Positions 33,565 to 45,298 of a stretch of DNA of 64,000 bases are shown here, in pieces (the stretch's first letter is position 1; every line of letters begins with the position of its first letter). The DNA is from Prevotella sp. Lineage in GTDB: Bacteria > Bacteroidota > Bacteroidia > Bacteroidales > Bacteroidaceae. Location of the stretch: positions 1 through 64,000 of the forward strand of contig JAGAPR010000100.1 in assembly GCA_017623155.1 (NCBI GenBank). The letters run 5' to 3'. The notes beneath the pieces were generated by a model. It saw only the letters and a program-made list of their open reading frames with translations. It was not told where the DNA came from and did no database searches. The position numbers and the translations under genes are program-made.

Positions 33565-34725
33565 TTAGCAAATTTTTCTTGAACCGTCGCTTATGACTAC
33601 ATCGTATACTTTGGGCTCATGTCCGTACTTTGCATTGAACTTGGCCTTGGCATCAGCGATGAACTTGTCATAGAGCTCATCCTTTACGAGATTGATTGTG
33701 CATCCGCCGAAACCGCCGCCCATTATTCGGCTACCGGTTACGCCGTTCTCTTTTGCCAAGTCATTGAGGTAATCAAGTTCTTCGCATGAAACTTCATATT
33801 CTTTTGATAATCCATAATGAGTCTCATACATTTTCTTGCCCACCGTCTCATAGTCTCCGGCGTTGAGAGCATCGCATACGGCTAATACACGGTCTTTCTC
33901 TCCGAGTACGAATTTGGCGCGGCTGTAATCTTCAGCTCCAACTTCTTCTTTAACCTCTTCAAGTTGTTCCCATGTGCAGTCGCGCAGTGTCTCAAATTTT
34001 CCTTCGGGATGTTTTGCTGCAATGTGTTTAACGACATTTTCACAGCTGTTCCTACGGTCATTATATGGAGAACCAGACAACTCGTGCTTCACAACAGAAT
34101 CAAGAAGAACGAGTTTATATCCCACAGGATTGAATGGGAAATATTCAAATTCACGGCTGCGGCAGTCAAGGCGCATAAGGCATCCTTCTTTGCCAAATAC
34201 ACTTGCAAATTGATCCATGATACCGCAATTAACACCGCAGTAATTATGTTCGGTCGCTTGACCGGCCAAAACCATATCCCATTTGCTCACCTTGTTGTCT
34301 CCGAACAAATCGTTTAGCGCGAAGGCGTAACAACTTTCCAATGCGGCTGATGAAGACATTCCGGCTCCGAGGGGGACATCGCCAGCAAAAGCGGTGTTAA
34401 AGCCTTTTACGTCTACTCCCAATTTCCGCATCTCTTGAACTATACCGTAGATATAACGTGCCCAACTTGCACGTGGACCGTTGGGGTCGTCAACTTTAAA
34501 CTCAACACGATCTTTCAAGTCGATAGCGTATGCCATGATTGTGTTTGTGCCGTTGGGACGGATTTCACACATTATACCTTTATCTACTGCTCCGGGAAAT
34601 ACAAATCCGCCGTTATAGTCGGTGTGTTCACCAATCAAGTTTATACGTCCGGGAGAGGCGTAAATATTACCTTCCTTACCATCAAAATGCTTGACGAAGC
34701 GGCTTCTTACAAATTCTATATCCAT
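33565..34725 (-). CDS. galK: Galactokinase
   Basis: 386 residues of the GHMP kinase family. ASPGRINLIGEHTDYNGGFVFP is the galactokinase signature, PLGAGMSSSAALE the phosphate loop, CGIMDQFASVFGKEG the segment with the catalytic Asp, and GSRIMGGGFGGCTINLV the C-terminal GHMP motif. It phosphorylates galactose at C1. Last gene of the galM-permease-galK operon, 45 bases after the permease. Neither galT nor galE is in the window. Confidence 0.97.
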   Translation of the reverse strand: MDIEFVRSRFVKHFDGKEGNIYASPGRINLIGEHTDYNGGFVFPGAVDKGIMCEIRPNGTNTIMAYAIDLKDRVEFKVDDPNGPRASWARYIYGIVQEMRKLGVDVKGFNTAFAGDVPLGAGMSSSAALESCYAFALNDLFGDNKVSKWDMVLAGQATEHNYCGVNCGIMDQFASVFGKEGCLMRLDCRSREFEYFPFNPVGYKLVLLDSVVKHELSGSPYNDRRNSCENVVKHIAAKHPEGKFETLRDCTWEQLEEVKEEVGAEDYSRAKFVLGEKDRVLAVCDALNAGDYETVGKKMYETHYGLSKEYEVSCEELDYLNDLAKENGVTGSRIMGGGFGGCTINLVKDELYDKFIADAKAKFNAKYGHEPKVYDVVISDGSRKIC

Positions 34726-34770
34726 AGTTGTTAATTGTTTTATTATAAAGTTATGTTGTTGTAATCTGAA

Positions 34771-36006
34771 TTATTTGCTTAGCCCAATCTTGCTTCCCCA
34801 GTTGCAGAACCAGAAAATGTAGAGATAGTATATGAACATCATTGCGATGGCAACGCCGACTCCGAGGCTCGGATTATCGACGACACGTCCCATAAGCAGG
34901 GGAAGTGTTGCTGCTCCTACCACGCCAAGGTTGATTATACCCGAAGCGGCTTTGGTGTGCGGGCCGAGTTCTTGCAGACCGAGATTGAAGATAAGTGGCC
35001 ACATTACAGAGTGGAACAGGCCGGCTGCAAGCATTGTATATACGGCTGCCATTCCGCTGAGTGCGAATGACGTGGCAACGCAAATAGCTCCCAGAATGAG
35101 ACATACGGACAGAATGGCACGTGGCTTAAACTTATTTAGTATGCCGGCTCCGACAAAGCGTCCTACCATCATACCGCCCCAATAAATCCAAAGAAAATCT
35201 GTTGCATTTCCGAGTGACGGATCTGCCTTGAAGTATGCGGGAAGCATTGATGGGATGCCTATTTCAACTCCCATATACATGAATATACCTAAAGCTCCGA
35301 GCCAAACGTGAGGATATTTGAAAACACTGCTCTTGTATTCGTGCTTTGCATCTCCGCTTTCTGCCGCTTGTTCTTCTTCATTGATATTAGGCAATTTAAG
35401 GAAGTACAATATTATACATAATAATAATGTGAACAGTCCAAGTCCCAAATAGGGCAGAGGTATATCTGCCGGTACAGCCTCTTTGGCGTCTTTGCCATTG
35501 AGAATAACATTGAGAATGAAAATAGGCGCAACGGTAGTAGCAACAGAGTTTAACGCCTGCGAGAGGGTCATGCGGAAAGCTCCTCTCTCAGGACTTCCAA
35601 GTACCATTACATACGGATTTGCAACAAGTTGAAGCATTACAATACCCAAAGCGACTATAAACATGCACGATAGGAACATCCAATATATTGATGCCGTGCT
35701 GCCATTCAGATTTCCGTTGATGCAGAAATAATTTATAACGAAACCTACGCCAACGACTGCGAGACCAAGAACGAGGGTAGCTTTATAGCCAATCTTATTC
35801 ATCATAAATGCGAACGGGATAGACATCGCGTATGCACCGTAAAATGCCGAATTCACCAACTGTCCCTGCGTCTCGTTTAGATTAAATGCGTTTTTACAAA
35901 ATTCAATCATCGAATTGTTCATTGTTGTGACAAAACCGATGAGGAAACATACGATAATTACAATCGTAAGGGCGAACGTATAGTTCGGTGTTTGTTTCTG
36001 ATTCAT
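34771..36006 (-). CDS. Sugar MFS transporter (FucP/GluP type), probable galactose permease
   Basis: 411 residues with 12 predicted membrane helices. The start NYTFALTIVIIVCFLIGFVTTMNNSMIEFCKNAFNLNETQGQLVNSAFYGAYA and YVMVLGSPERGAFRMTLSQALNSVATTVAPI resemble FucP and glucose/galactose transporters of Bacteroidetes. Flanked by galM and galK, so galactose is the likely cargo; glucose cannot be ruled out. Confidence 0.9.
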   Translation of the reverse strand: MNQKQTPNYTFALTIVIIVCFLIGFVTTMNNSMIEFCKNAFNLNETQGQLVNSAFYGAYAMSIPFAFMMNKIGYKATLVLGLAVVGVGFVINYFCINGNLNGSTASIYWMFLSCMFIVALGIVMLQLVANPYVMVLGSPERGAFRMTLSQALNSVATTVAPIFILNVILNGKDAKEAVPADIPLPYLGLGLFTLLLCIILYFLKLPNINEEEQAAESGDAKHEYKSSVFKYPHVWLGALGIFMYMGVEIGIPSMLPAYFKADPSLGNATDFLWIYWGGMMVGRFVGAGILNKFKPRAILSVCLILGAICVATSFALSGMAAVYTMLAAGLFHSVMWPLIFNLGLQELGPHTKAASGIINLGVVGAATLPLLMGRVVDNPSLGVGVAIAMMFIYYLYIFWFCNWGSKIGLSK

Positions 36007-36045
36007 TTTATTTAATAATGATACTGATATGTCGTTATAATATAC

Positions 36046-37137
36046 TTATTTCTTTACACCAAATTTGTATATGGTCTTCTGCTTGTATTGCTCGTTCGGA
36101 TTGAGCACTACTGATGGAAAATACGGGTGATTGGGGGTGTCCGGGAAGTGTTGACACTCGAAGCAGATGGCACTTCTGCGGGGGAATGTTGCTCCGTGCT
36201 GTCCTGCATATCCGTCGGCCCAATTGTCTGTGTATACCTGTACGCCGGGTTCTGTGGTGTATACTTCCATCGTGCGGCCGCTTACGGGTTCTGTTATCTT
36301 TGCTGCATAGCTTAATTCGCCCTCTTCTTCCTTGTTTAATACGAAGCAATGGTCGTATCCGGCTCCGTTCTTGATTTGTTCGTCATCGGCATCAATATCT
36401 TTGCCTATGGCTTTCGGAGTGCGGAAATCAAACGGTGTATCTTTAACAAATCGAATTTCACCCGTAGGTATCGAGGTGTCGTCAATTGGTAAATAATAAT
36501 CAGCGTTAATCTCGCATGTCAGATTGTCTATTGTGGGAGTAGGATTTGCTATGCCCGCAAGACTGAAAAATCCGTGATGTGTCAGGTTTATGATTGTTTT
36601 TTTGTTTGTCGTGGCGAGATATTCGATGACAAGTTCGTTGTTGTCTGTAAAAGTAAATTCAACGGTCACGCGACATTCACCTGTAAATCCTTCTTCGCCG
36701 TAAGCAGAAACATAGTTTAAAGCTAATGCGCGCGGCCCCATTTGTTTGGCGTCCCATACGCGGGCGTGAAAACCGGTCGGACCACCGTGTAATGCATTGG
36801 GACCGTTGTTTATCGCCAACTGATAATCCTTGGAGTTGAGTTTGAACTGGCCGCGACAGATGCGGTTACCGTATCTTCCGATTAGAGTTGAAAGGAAAGG
36901 CTCGGGACTGTTTATGACATCTTGAATGTTGTCGTGTCCTTGAATGACATTTGCCACATTGCCGTCTTTGTCCGGTACCATTATGGCGACAATGGCACCG
37001 CCATAGTTTGTTATGGCAACTTCATAACCTTTTCTGTTTCTCAGTATGTATAAGTCTGTTTTCTTACCATTGACAATGGTCTGAAAATCTTTGCGGTTGA
37101 GGCCGCATAAATTGGTATTTCCCGCAGTGTTCGTCAT
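36046..37137 (-). CDS. galM: Galactose mutarotase (aldose 1-epimerase), cytosolic
   Basis: 363 residues without a signal peptide. The core is complete: NYGGAIVAIMVPDKDG, LIGRYGNRICRGQFKL, GPNALHGGPTGFHARVWDA, NLTHHGFFSLAG, YDHCFVL and MEVYTTEPGVQVYTDNW with the catalytic Glu. It converts beta- to alpha-galactose for GalK. First gene of the operon. A near-consensus -7 box (TTACTTTG on minus, 37180-37173) lies 36 bases before the start. Confidence 0.94.
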   Translation of the reverse strand: MTNTAGNTNLCGLNRKDFQTIVNGKKTDLYILRNRKGYEVAITNYGGAIVAIMVPDKDGNVANVIQGHDNIQDVINSPEPFLSTLIGRYGNRICRGQFKLNSKDYQLAINNGPNALHGGPTGFHARVWDAKQMGPRALALNYVSAYGEEGFTGECRVTVEFTFTDNNELVIEYLATTNKKTIINLTHHGFFSLAGIANPTPTIDNLTCEINADYYLPIDDTSIPTGEIRFVKDTPFDFRTPKAIGKDIDADDEQIKNGAGYDHCFVLNKEEEGELSYAAKITEPVSGRTMEVYTTEPGVQVYTDNWADGYAGQHGATFPRRSAICFECQHFPDTPNHPYFPSVVLNPNEQYKQKTIYKFGVKK

Positions 37138-37245
37138 TATTCTTTTGTTTTAAGTTATTGATTATGTATTTGCAAAGTAACCGAAAAAAAACGATAATAA
37201 CGAACGAATGATTAAAAAAAACGTAATGTGTATTGTTAAAAACAC

Positions 37246-38544
37246 CTAAAAACACGTTCTCATGAAATCTGAAATGATGTAGCAGCTGCCCCCGATAAAT
37301 ATCATGTCGTTTTCTTTTGCTGTGTTTCTTGCAGTGTGGTATGCGTCTTTTATCGTGGCGAAACAGTCGCCGTCTAATCCGTATCTGCCTGCAATCTCTT
37401 TTATTTTGTGTTCGTTTAAAGCCCGTTTGCTGTCAGGCTTGGTGAAATAGTAATGAGCGTTTTCCGGCATCATGGCCATGACACTTTCGATATCTTTGTC
37501 ATTTACCATGCCGAAAATAATGTGAATGTCACCGTCTTTGAATTTGTTCAGTTGTTTACTTATGTATTCCCATCCCCCGGTATTGTGCCCTGCGTCACAT
37601 ATCACGGTCGGTTTGTCGCTTATCTTTTGCCATCTTCCCATAAAACCGGTGAGCATGTTAACCTCTTTGAACGATTTTTTTATGATATCCTTAATGTTGT
37701 TGTCGTTCTTTATGTAGCCTTTTGCCATAAGTGTTTTTATGGCCGTGAGTATGGTTGCTGTATTCTTTATTTGATAGTCTCCGCTCAACTCTCCTTTGAA
37801 ACGGCCGAAAGAGCGTGTGTCATATTCTATATAACCGTCTGTCGTGTGCGTGTAGTTTAATATTTCGTCCTTGTCTTCTGCAAAGATTATTTCGCTACCT
37901 TTCTCATGGGCTTTGTTTTTGAACACCCGTCCGGTCTCTTCTGTTGCTTCGCCGATGACCACGGGTGTGCCGGCTTTTATAATCCCGGCTTTTTCGCTTG
38001 CGATGGCTTCTAATGTGTTGCCGAGGAACTGTGTGTGGTCGAAACTGATGTTTGTTATGACAGACAGGATAGGGGATATTATGTTGGTGCAGTCGAGACG
38101 TCCGCCGAGTCCCACTTCGATTATGGCAATATCAACATTCATGTCGCTGAAATACTTGAAAGCCATGGCCGTGGTCACTTCAAAAAACGACGGATGGAGC
38201 GGTTCGAAGAATTCTCGCTCGCTCTCTACAAAATCAATTATGTATTCTTCACTGATGCATATGCCGTTCACTCTTATTCGTTCCCGGAAGTCAATGATGT
38301 GCGGAGAGGTGTATAATCCCACTTTGAAACCGAGGTTTTGCAGTATCGCAGCGATAGTGTGTGCGCACGAGCCTTTGCCGTTTGTTCCGGCTATGTGTAT
38401 TGTTTTGTAGTTGCGATGGGGATGGTTGAAATGAGCATCTAACGCTATTGTGTTTTCAAGCCCTTCCTTATATCCGGTTTTCCCCTGCCTTTCAAACATC
38501 GGCATTTGATTGAACAGGTATTCGGTTGTCTCTTCGTATGTCAT
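37246..38544 (-). CDS. folC: Folylpolyglutamate/dihydrofolate synthase
   Basis: 432 residues of the Mur-ligase-like FolC family. IHIAGTNGKGSCAHTIAAIL is the ATP loop, FEVTTAMAFKYFSDMNVDIAIIEVGLGGRLDCTN the central signature, ITNISFDHTQFLGNTLEAIASEKAGIIK the following motif, and DAGHNTGGWEY the C-terminal one. It adds glutamate to folates. A terminator separates it from upstream dnaJ, so it likely has its own promoter; none was clearly seen. Confidence 0.95.
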   Translation of the reverse strand: MTYEETTEYLFNQMPMFERQGKTGYKEGLENTIALDAHFNHPHRNYKTIHIAGTNGKGSCAHTIAAILQNLGFKVGLYTSPHIIDFRERIRVNGICISEEYIIDFVESEREFFEPLHPSFFEVTTAMAFKYFSDMNVDIAIIEVGLGGRLDCTNIISPILSVITNISFDHTQFLGNTLEAIASEKAGIIKAGTPVVIGEATEETGRVFKNKAHEKGSEIIFAEDKDEILNYTHTTDGYIEYDTRSFGRFKGELSGDYQIKNTATILTAIKTLMAKGYIKNDNNIKDIIKKSFKEVNMLTGFMGRWQKISDKPTVICDAGHNTGGWEYISKQLNKFKDGDIHIIFGMVNDKDIESVMAMMPENAHYYFTKPDSKRALNEHKIKEIAGRYGLDGDCFATIKDAYHTARNTAKENDMIFIGGSCYIISDFMRTCF

Positions 38545-38557
38545 GACGGGATATTAA

Positions 38558-38589
38558 AAAGCGGAAAGCCTCTGTGTACTTTCCGCTTT
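38558..38589 (-). terminator. Terminator of grpE-dnaJ
   Basis: AAAGCGGAAAG (38558-38568) pairs with CTTTCCGCTTT (38579-38589). Leftward it is followed by TTAATATC and sits 7 bases past the dnaJ stop, between dnaJ and folC. Confidence 0.82.
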
Positions 38590-38595
38590 GGTTTA

Positions 38596-39750
38596 TTAGT
38601 TGAAATAATTTTTAAACTTTTCGAATATGGAGCGTTTTGTTGAAGAGTCGCCTTTGAAATTGTCACTGTTTTTGAACTTGGTGAGTGCGTCTTTCTCTTC
38701 ACGGTTGAGTGTTTTGGGCACATATACACTGATGTTTACAATCAAGTCTCCCATGCCGCGCCCGTAGCCTTGCACTGCCGGCAGGCCCTTGCCACGCAGA
38801 CGGAGTGTCTTTCCCGGTTGTGTGCCGTTCTCTATTTTTACTTTCAGTCTTGTCCCCTCTATTGTCGGTATCTCCACATCGCCACCGAGCGCAGCTGTCG
38901 GGAAGTCGAGCAACAGATTGTATATGAGATTGTTGCCGTCGCGTACAAATGTGTCGTTGTCTTCTTCGTCAATGAACACTTGTATGTCTCCGCTTATTCC
39001 GTTGCGCATACCGGCATTTCCCTTTCCGGGAACGTTAACTACCATTCCTTGAGCCACACCGGCCGGGATGTTGATTTCTACAACTTCTTCGCCTTTCGTC
39101 ACTCCCGAGCCGCCGCAATGCTTGCATTTGTTCTTTATAATCTGTCCCTCACCGTTACAAGTCGGGCACACGCCTTGTGTCTGCATCATGCCGAAAATGC
39201 TTTGCGTGGTGTGGGTGATGACTCCCGTTCCGTGGCATGTCTGACATGTTTCAGTGCCGCTTCCCGCTTCGGCTCCGCTACCATGGCAGTGTGAACAAGT
39301 GATATCCTTGCGCACTTTAAATTTCTTTGTTACGCCGTTTGCCACCTCGTTGAGAGACAGCTTCACCTTGAGTCTTAGGTCGCTTCCGCGGTGTTGCTGC
39401 GGTCTGCGCTGTCCGCCGCCAAATCCTCCGAAGCCGGCTCGGCCGCCGAAGATGTCGCCGAACATGGAGAAAATATCGTCCATGTTCATGCTTGCGCCGC
39501 CGAATCCTCCGAAGCCGCCGGCACCTGCGGGACCGTCAAATCCGAACTGGTCGTATTGCTGACGCTTTTGCTTGTCGTGCAACACGTCGTATGCCTCAGC
39601 AGCTTCTTTGAATTTTTCTTCGGCTTCCTTGTTACCCGGATTGCGGTCAGGATGGTATTTTATCGCAATCTTGCGGTAGGCCTTTTTTATTTCATCTTCT
39701 GAAGCGTTCTTGTTGACGCCCAGCACTTCGTAATAGTCTCTTTTTGCCAT
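38596..39750 (-). CDS. dnaJ: Chaperone DnaJ
   Basis: 384 residues, type I Hsp40. J domain with HPD (YHPDRNPG, about residues 32-39); Gly/Phe-rich linker; four zinc-binding CxxCxGxG repeats ([32 protein letters not shown]); and the substrate-binding C-terminal domains. It stimulates the DnaK ATPase and delivers unfolded proteins. It starts four bases after grpE; dnaK is not in the window. Confidence 0.98.
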   Translation of the reverse strand: MAKRDYYEVLGVNKNASEDEIKKAYRKIAIKYHPDRNPGNKEAEEKFKEAAEAYDVLHDKQKRQQYDQFGFDGPAGAGGFGGFGGASMNMDDIFSMFGDIFGGRAGFGGFGGGQRRPQQHRGSDLRLKVKLSLNEVANGVTKKFKVRKDITCSHCHGSGAEAGSGTETCQTCHGTGVITHTTQSIFGMMQTQGVCPTCNGEGQIIKNKCKHCGGSGVTKGEEVVEINIPAGVAQGMVVNVPGKGNAGMRNGISGDIQVFIDEEDNDTFVRDGNNLIYNLLLDFPTAALGGDVEIPTIEGTRLKVKIENGTQPGKTLRLRGKGLPAVQGYGRGMGDLIVNISVYVPKTLNREEKDALTKFKNSDNFKGDSSTKRSIFEKFKNYFN

Positions 39751-39754
39751 AATC

Positions 39755-40354
39755 TTATTGCCCTACTGCCACTTTGGCGTGACGTATAACTTTATCGTTC
39801 AGTTTGTAACCTGTTTGCACACAGTCGAGAACCTTGCCTTTCTTTTCATCTCCCATGCCCGGGACCATGGCTATGGCTTCGTGCACATCGGTATTGAAGT
39901 CGGCGTTTTCCGTGTCTATAATACTCACGCCGAGACTTTCAAGTGTTTTTCTAAACTTGGTGAATATGAGTTTCATGCCCTCTCTCAGCACTTCCGGCTC
40001 TTCGGTTTTTGCACCGTTCTCGATGGCTCTTTCCATGTCGTCGAGCACCGGCAGGATGGCGGATATCGTTTTTTCACCACCGTTTAATATAAGTTCGGTT
40101 TTCTCTTTGAGTGTGCGTTTACGGTAATTGTCGAATTCGGCTGCCGTGCGCAGATATTTGTCTTTAAGCTCTTCTATCGTTTTATTTGCGGCTTCGAGCG
40201 GGTCAATTTCTTCATTCCCGGGTTCTTCCGAATTGTTTTCGGCTGCTTTTTCGATGTTTTCGGCATCCGTTTCGGCTGTCGTATCTTTGCTCTCGTCGTT
40301 CAACGGCTCTTTGTCAAGAGTCTCGTTTTCATAGATATTTGTATTTTCTTCCAT
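39755..40354 (-). CDS. grpE: Nucleotide exchange factor GrpE
   Basis: 199 residues. An acidic, low-complexity N-terminus (to about residue 50), then the long coiled coil ending in [15 protein letters not shown], and the beta domain [42 protein letters not shown], a GrpE hallmark. It releases ADP from DnaK. Cotranscribed with dnaJ. No CIRCE-like operator was seen upstream. Confidence 0.97.
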   Translation of the reverse strand: MEENTNIYENETLDKEPLNDESKDTTAETDAENIEKAAENNSEEPGNEEIDPLEAANKTIEELKDKYLRTAAEFDNYRKRTLKEKTELILNGGEKTISAILPVLDDMERAIENGAKTEEPEVLREGMKLIFTKFRKTLESLGVSIIDTENADFNTDVHEAIAMVPGMGDEKKGKVLDCVQTGYKLNDKVIRHAKVAVGQ

Positions 40355-40393
40355 TCTTACCGTTTGTTATTTGTTAGCATTAATGTAATAGCA

Positions 40394-40416
40394 AAAAGCG
40401 TGCCTGTCGCACGCTT

Positions 40417-40418
<2 letters not shown>
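40394..40418 (-). terminator. Terminator overlapping the ABC-F stop codon
   Basis: AAAAGCGTGC (40394-40403) pairs with GCACGCTTTT (40409-40418). Read leftward a TTTTTGC tract follows. The right arm includes part of the ABC-F stop codon (40417-40419), so terminating ribosomes would cover the stem. Confidence 0.78.
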
Positions 40419-42120
<1,702 letters not shown>

Positions 42121-42314
42121 TTATGTGGAAAAATGGCGGGAAAGTTGATTGAAGATGTTAGATGGGAGATGTTATGTGGTGTGATGTTTTCTTGTTTGCG
42201 GCAGGCGGGTCTTTGTTTTTATGTGGCGAAAGGTGTTTAACAAAGATTTGTTTATTTTAAAACTTTAAAATTATGTTTACAAAAACACTCATCGTATTTT
42301 AAAAATTTCAAAAT

Positions 42315-42676
42315 TATTTTTCGGCGGGCGCAAATGAGCGAGTTTTGAGGCACTTTATGTAAGTGCTTTTATATGAGATGCTTATAAATATTTATGGCGA
42401 TTTTCGTTGCCTCGAAAATCATCTTGTTTTGCAATTAGGCCGTAATTGCATTCCAATTACGGCCTAATTGGACGCTCGTTAGGCCGTAAACGCAATGCAA
42501 TTACGGCTTCATTGCAGAGCAAAAAAGGGGAAAAAGGGGTGAAAGTCGGTGTGTGATTGTTTATAAATATTAAATAATTGTCTTTTAAGTTAAATATTTT
42601 AAGTTAACAAAACCTACTTCGCGAAAAAATATGTGTGAATTCTTTTTACTTATTTTTTAACGTTTAGTGTTAAAAA
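42315..42676 (+). repeat. Dispersed intergenic repeat, copy 2
   Basis: Same order and orientation as copy 1: GCGAGTTTTGAGGC, CCTCGAAAATCATCTTGTTTTGCAATTAGGCC region, the main palindrome with the same central bases as copy 1, GACGCTCGTTAGGCCGTAAA, a changed second palindrome (TTACGGCTTCATTGC), AATATTAAATAA, TTAAATATTTTAAGTTAA and AAAACCTACTTCGCGAAAA. The left third has drifted most. It sits between the divergent ABC-F and flippase genes. Confidence 0.88.
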
Positions 42677-42833
42677 CGGCGATTTTGAGGTAAAAACACG
42701 GTCAGGCGGATATATGTGAAATGTGCGAGAATTGCATTTGGCACGCCTTTTGTATGCAGCTTGTCATTTCGTAAAAATCGTTTGACGCGAGTTAAATTTC
42801 AGGCAAAAACTATTTACTGTGAATTAATAATGC

Positions 42834-42841
42834 TATCTTTG
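42834..42841 (+). promoter_or_regulatory. -7 box of the flippase gene
   Basis: TATCTTTG, 21 bases before the start codon at 42863. Confidence 0.68.
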
Positions 42842-42862
42842 CAGGATAAATAAAAATCACGG

Positions 42863-44308
42863 ATGGAATCGCTGAAGGACAAAACGGCAAAAGGATTGTT
42901 GTGGGGAGGATTTGGAAACGGCATGCAGCAGTTTCTCGGATTGGCCGCGGGCATTATACTCGGGCGGTTGTTGTCTCCGGACGATTACGGTCTGATGGCC
43001 ATGATACTTATATTCTCGTTGATAGCCAATGAGTTGCAAAACAGTGGTTTTAAGGTTGCTTTAACCAATCTCGAAGCGCCCACCGACAGGGATTACAACT
43101 CGGTGTTTTGGTTTAATATCCTGATGGGGGGCACGATATATGCGATATTGTTTTTTTGCGCTCCGTTGATAGCTGATTATTATCGCAGGCCGGAGTTGAT
43201 ATTGTTGTGTCGTTACGCTTTTCTCGGATTTGTATTTTCAAGTTTCGGCGTTGTTCAGTCGGCCTATCTGTTCAAGAGAATGAAAGCCCGACAGCAGGCG
43301 CAGGCGAACATCATGGGCACTGTGGTGTCTGTGTTTGTTGGCGTCACAATGGCTTGGATGGGATTAGGTTATTGGGCGATAGCTTCGCAGAATATTGCCT
43401 ATATAGCCGTGAACACGTTGATGCTGTGGCATTTCTCGTCGTGGCGGCCGTCTTTTGACATTGATTTCGGTCCGGTGCGCAAGATGTTTCGTTTCAGTTG
43501 CAAGATATTGTTCTCTGGAATTTTCACCATTTTAAATGCGAATATTCTCAATATCCTGCTTGGTCGTTACTTCTCGGCACATCTCACAGGTATATACAAT
43601 CAGGCATACCAGTGGCATTCAAAGTGTTTTTATCTCATTCAAGGCTCGGTGCAGGTAGTGGCACAGCCAGTTTTCGTGGATTTGGGAGCCGAGCGGGAGC
43701 GACAGTTGAAAGCACTTCGCAAGTTCATGCGGTTTATCTCTTTTCTTGCTTTCCCGATGATGTTCGGTTTGGGACTTGTGTCCGAGGAGTTTATATTGCT
43801 CACGATAAAGGAAAAGTGGTTGGCCAGTGCCATCATCATAAAGTATCTTTGTATCAGTGGCGCGTTTGTTCCGTTGAGCTATCTGCTTTCCAATCTCATC
43901 ATGAGCAAGGGGAAGTCGGGCGTATACATGTGGTCGACGGTGGCTTTCGGCATTGTTCAGGTGCTTCTTATGATAGGACTTCACTCATACGGACTGCACA
44001 CGATGGTGAAAGCCTACGTGGGCATAACGATACTGTGGTTTTTCGTTTGGCATCGTCTGGCCGCCCGATACACCGGCTATAAGCTTTTAATGATGCTCGT
44101 CGATGTGCTTCCTTTTGCCTTATCGGCCTTTGTCGTAATGACATTCACCTATTTCGTCACATCCGGCATAACCGCTCTTTGGCTGCTTCTCCTGTCGAGA
44201 GTGGTGTTAGCTGCGGTGTTGTATTATGCCGTGAGGCGCATGCTTCATTGCGAGATACTCGGTGAGTGCATGGGCTTTGTGTTGTCGCGAATAAAGGGTA
44301 AAAGATAA
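42863..44308 (+). CDS. Polysaccharide/lipopolysaccharide flippase (Wzx/WzxC-like)
   Basis: 481 residues with about 12-14 membrane helices. The start KTAKGLLWGGFGNGMQQFLGLAAGIILGRLLSPDDYGLMAMILIF is typical of WzxC-like members of the MOP exporter superfamily. It would flip lipid-linked glycans across the inner membrane. It stands alone: no glycosyltransferases flank it, so the glycan is unknown. The upstream 500 bases hold repeat copy 2 and the promoter. Confidence 0.9.
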   Translation: MESLKDKTAKGLLWGGFGNGMQQFLGLAAGIILGRLLSPDDYGLMAMILIFSLIANELQNSGFKVALTNLEAPTDRDYNSVFWFNILMGGTIYAILFFCAPLIADYYRRPELILLCRYAFLGFVFSSFGVVQSAYLFKRMKARQQAQANIMGTVVSVFVGVTMAWMGLGYWAIASQNIAYIAVNTLMLWHFSSWRPSFDIDFGPVRKMFRFSCKILFSGIFTILNANILNILLGRYFSAHLTGIYNQAYQWHSKCFYLIQGSVQVVAQPVFVDLGAERERQLKALRKFMRFISFLAFPMMFGLGLVSEEFILLTIKEKWLASAIIIKYLCISGAFVPLSYLLSNLIMSKGKSGVYMWSTVAFGIVQVLLMIGLHSYGLHTMVKAYVGITILWFFVWHRLAARYTGYKLLMMLVDVLPFALSAFVVMTFTYFVTSGITALWLLLLSRVVLAAVLYYAVRRMLHCEILGECMGFVLSRIKGKR

Positions 44309-44349
44309 AAACATCGCCTGCGAAATGGATTGAATATCAAAAAAAATAG

Positions 44350-44357
44350 TAACTTTG
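44350..44357 (+). promoter_or_regulatory. -7 box of the pseudouridine synthase gene
   Basis: TAACTTTG, 29 bases before the start codon at 44387. Confidence 0.68.
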
Positions 44358-44386
44358 CAGCCGAATAATAAAAGAAAGTTTTTGGC

Positions 44387-45283
44387 ATGAAATATAATAC
44401 CGGATATAACCGCGAGGGAGATTACGATTATTTCGTGGTAAGCGAGAAGTCGGGACTGCTCGATTTCCTTTTGGCCAACGTGAAAGAGAGTCGCTCGAAA
44501 ATTAAGGCGACATTGCAGGGACGCGGAATAAAGGTGAACGGTAAATGCGTGACACAGTTCGATTATGAGCTTGAGCTGGGGGCGAAAGTCTCCGTGAGCA
44601 AGAGCAAACGCAATCAACGGGTATTGAAAAGCCGCTATGTGAAAGTGGTGTATGAAGACCGTTGGCTCGTGGTGGTAGAGAAGAATGTGGGAATTTTGTC
44701 GATGGCGGCAGGACATTCTTCGCTCAACGTGAAGTCGGTGCTCGATGATTATTTCACGAAATCGCGTCAGCGTTGCCGTGCTCACGTTGTACACAGGCTC
44801 GACAGAGACACGAGCGGCCTGATGGTATACGCGAAAGACATGGAGACTGAGCAGATTTTCGAGCACAACTGGCACGACATCGTTTATGACAGGCGCTATG
44901 TGGCTGTGGTAAGCGGGGAGATGGAGAACGACGGCGGCACGGTGGCTAACTGGTTGAAAGACAATAAAGCGTATGTCACATATTCGTCGCCGGTGGATAA
45001 CGGTGGTAAATATGCCGTCACGCATTATCATGTGTTGGCCCGAACGACAGAGCATTCGCTGGTGGAGTATAAGTTGGAGACAGGACGTAAGAACCAGATC
45101 AGAGTGCACTCGGCAGACATGGGACATCCTGTTTGCGGAGATAATAAATACGGAAACGGCGACGACCCGTTGCATCGTTTGTGCCTGCATGCTTATCTGC
45201 TGTGTTTCACTCATCCCGTTACAGGAGAGCGGATGGAGTTTGAAACACCTGTACCCACGGCTTTCCGCCGTATGTTCAAATAA
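44387..45283 (+). CDS. RluA-family pseudouridine synthase
   Basis: 298 residues. The N-terminal third is S4-like (SGLLDFLLANVKESRSKIKATLQGRGIKVNGKCV). The catalytic domain has HRLDRDTSGLMVYAKD, in which the second Asp is the nucleophile, KNQIRVHSADMGHPVCGDNKYG and LCLHAYLLCFTHPVTGE. It isomerises uridine in 23S rRNA or tRNA; it resembles RluD, but the target site cannot be fixed. A small membrane-protein gene follows 15 bases later. Confidence 0.92.
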   Translation: MKYNTGYNREGDYDYFVVSEKSGLLDFLLANVKESRSKIKATLQGRGIKVNGKCVTQFDYELELGAKVSVSKSKRNQRVLKSRYVKVVYEDRWLVVVEKNVGILSMAAGHSSLNVKSVLDDYFTKSRQRCRAHVVHRLDRDTSGLMVYAKDMETEQIFEHNWHDIVYDRRYVAVVSGEMENDGGTVANWLKDNKAYVTYSSPVDNGGKYAVTHYHVLARTTEHSLVEYKLETGRKNQIRVHSADMGHPVCGDNKYGNGDDPLHRLCLHAYLLCFTHPVTGERMEFETPVPTAFRRMFK

Positions 45284-45298
45284 ACTGGAGGTGCGGCA

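Noticed and set aside
44207..45214. A 335-codon minus-strand frame opposite the pseudouridine synthase
   Set aside because: It is the shadow of a well-supported gene on the plus strand; its translation is His/Arg-rich and shows no family motif.
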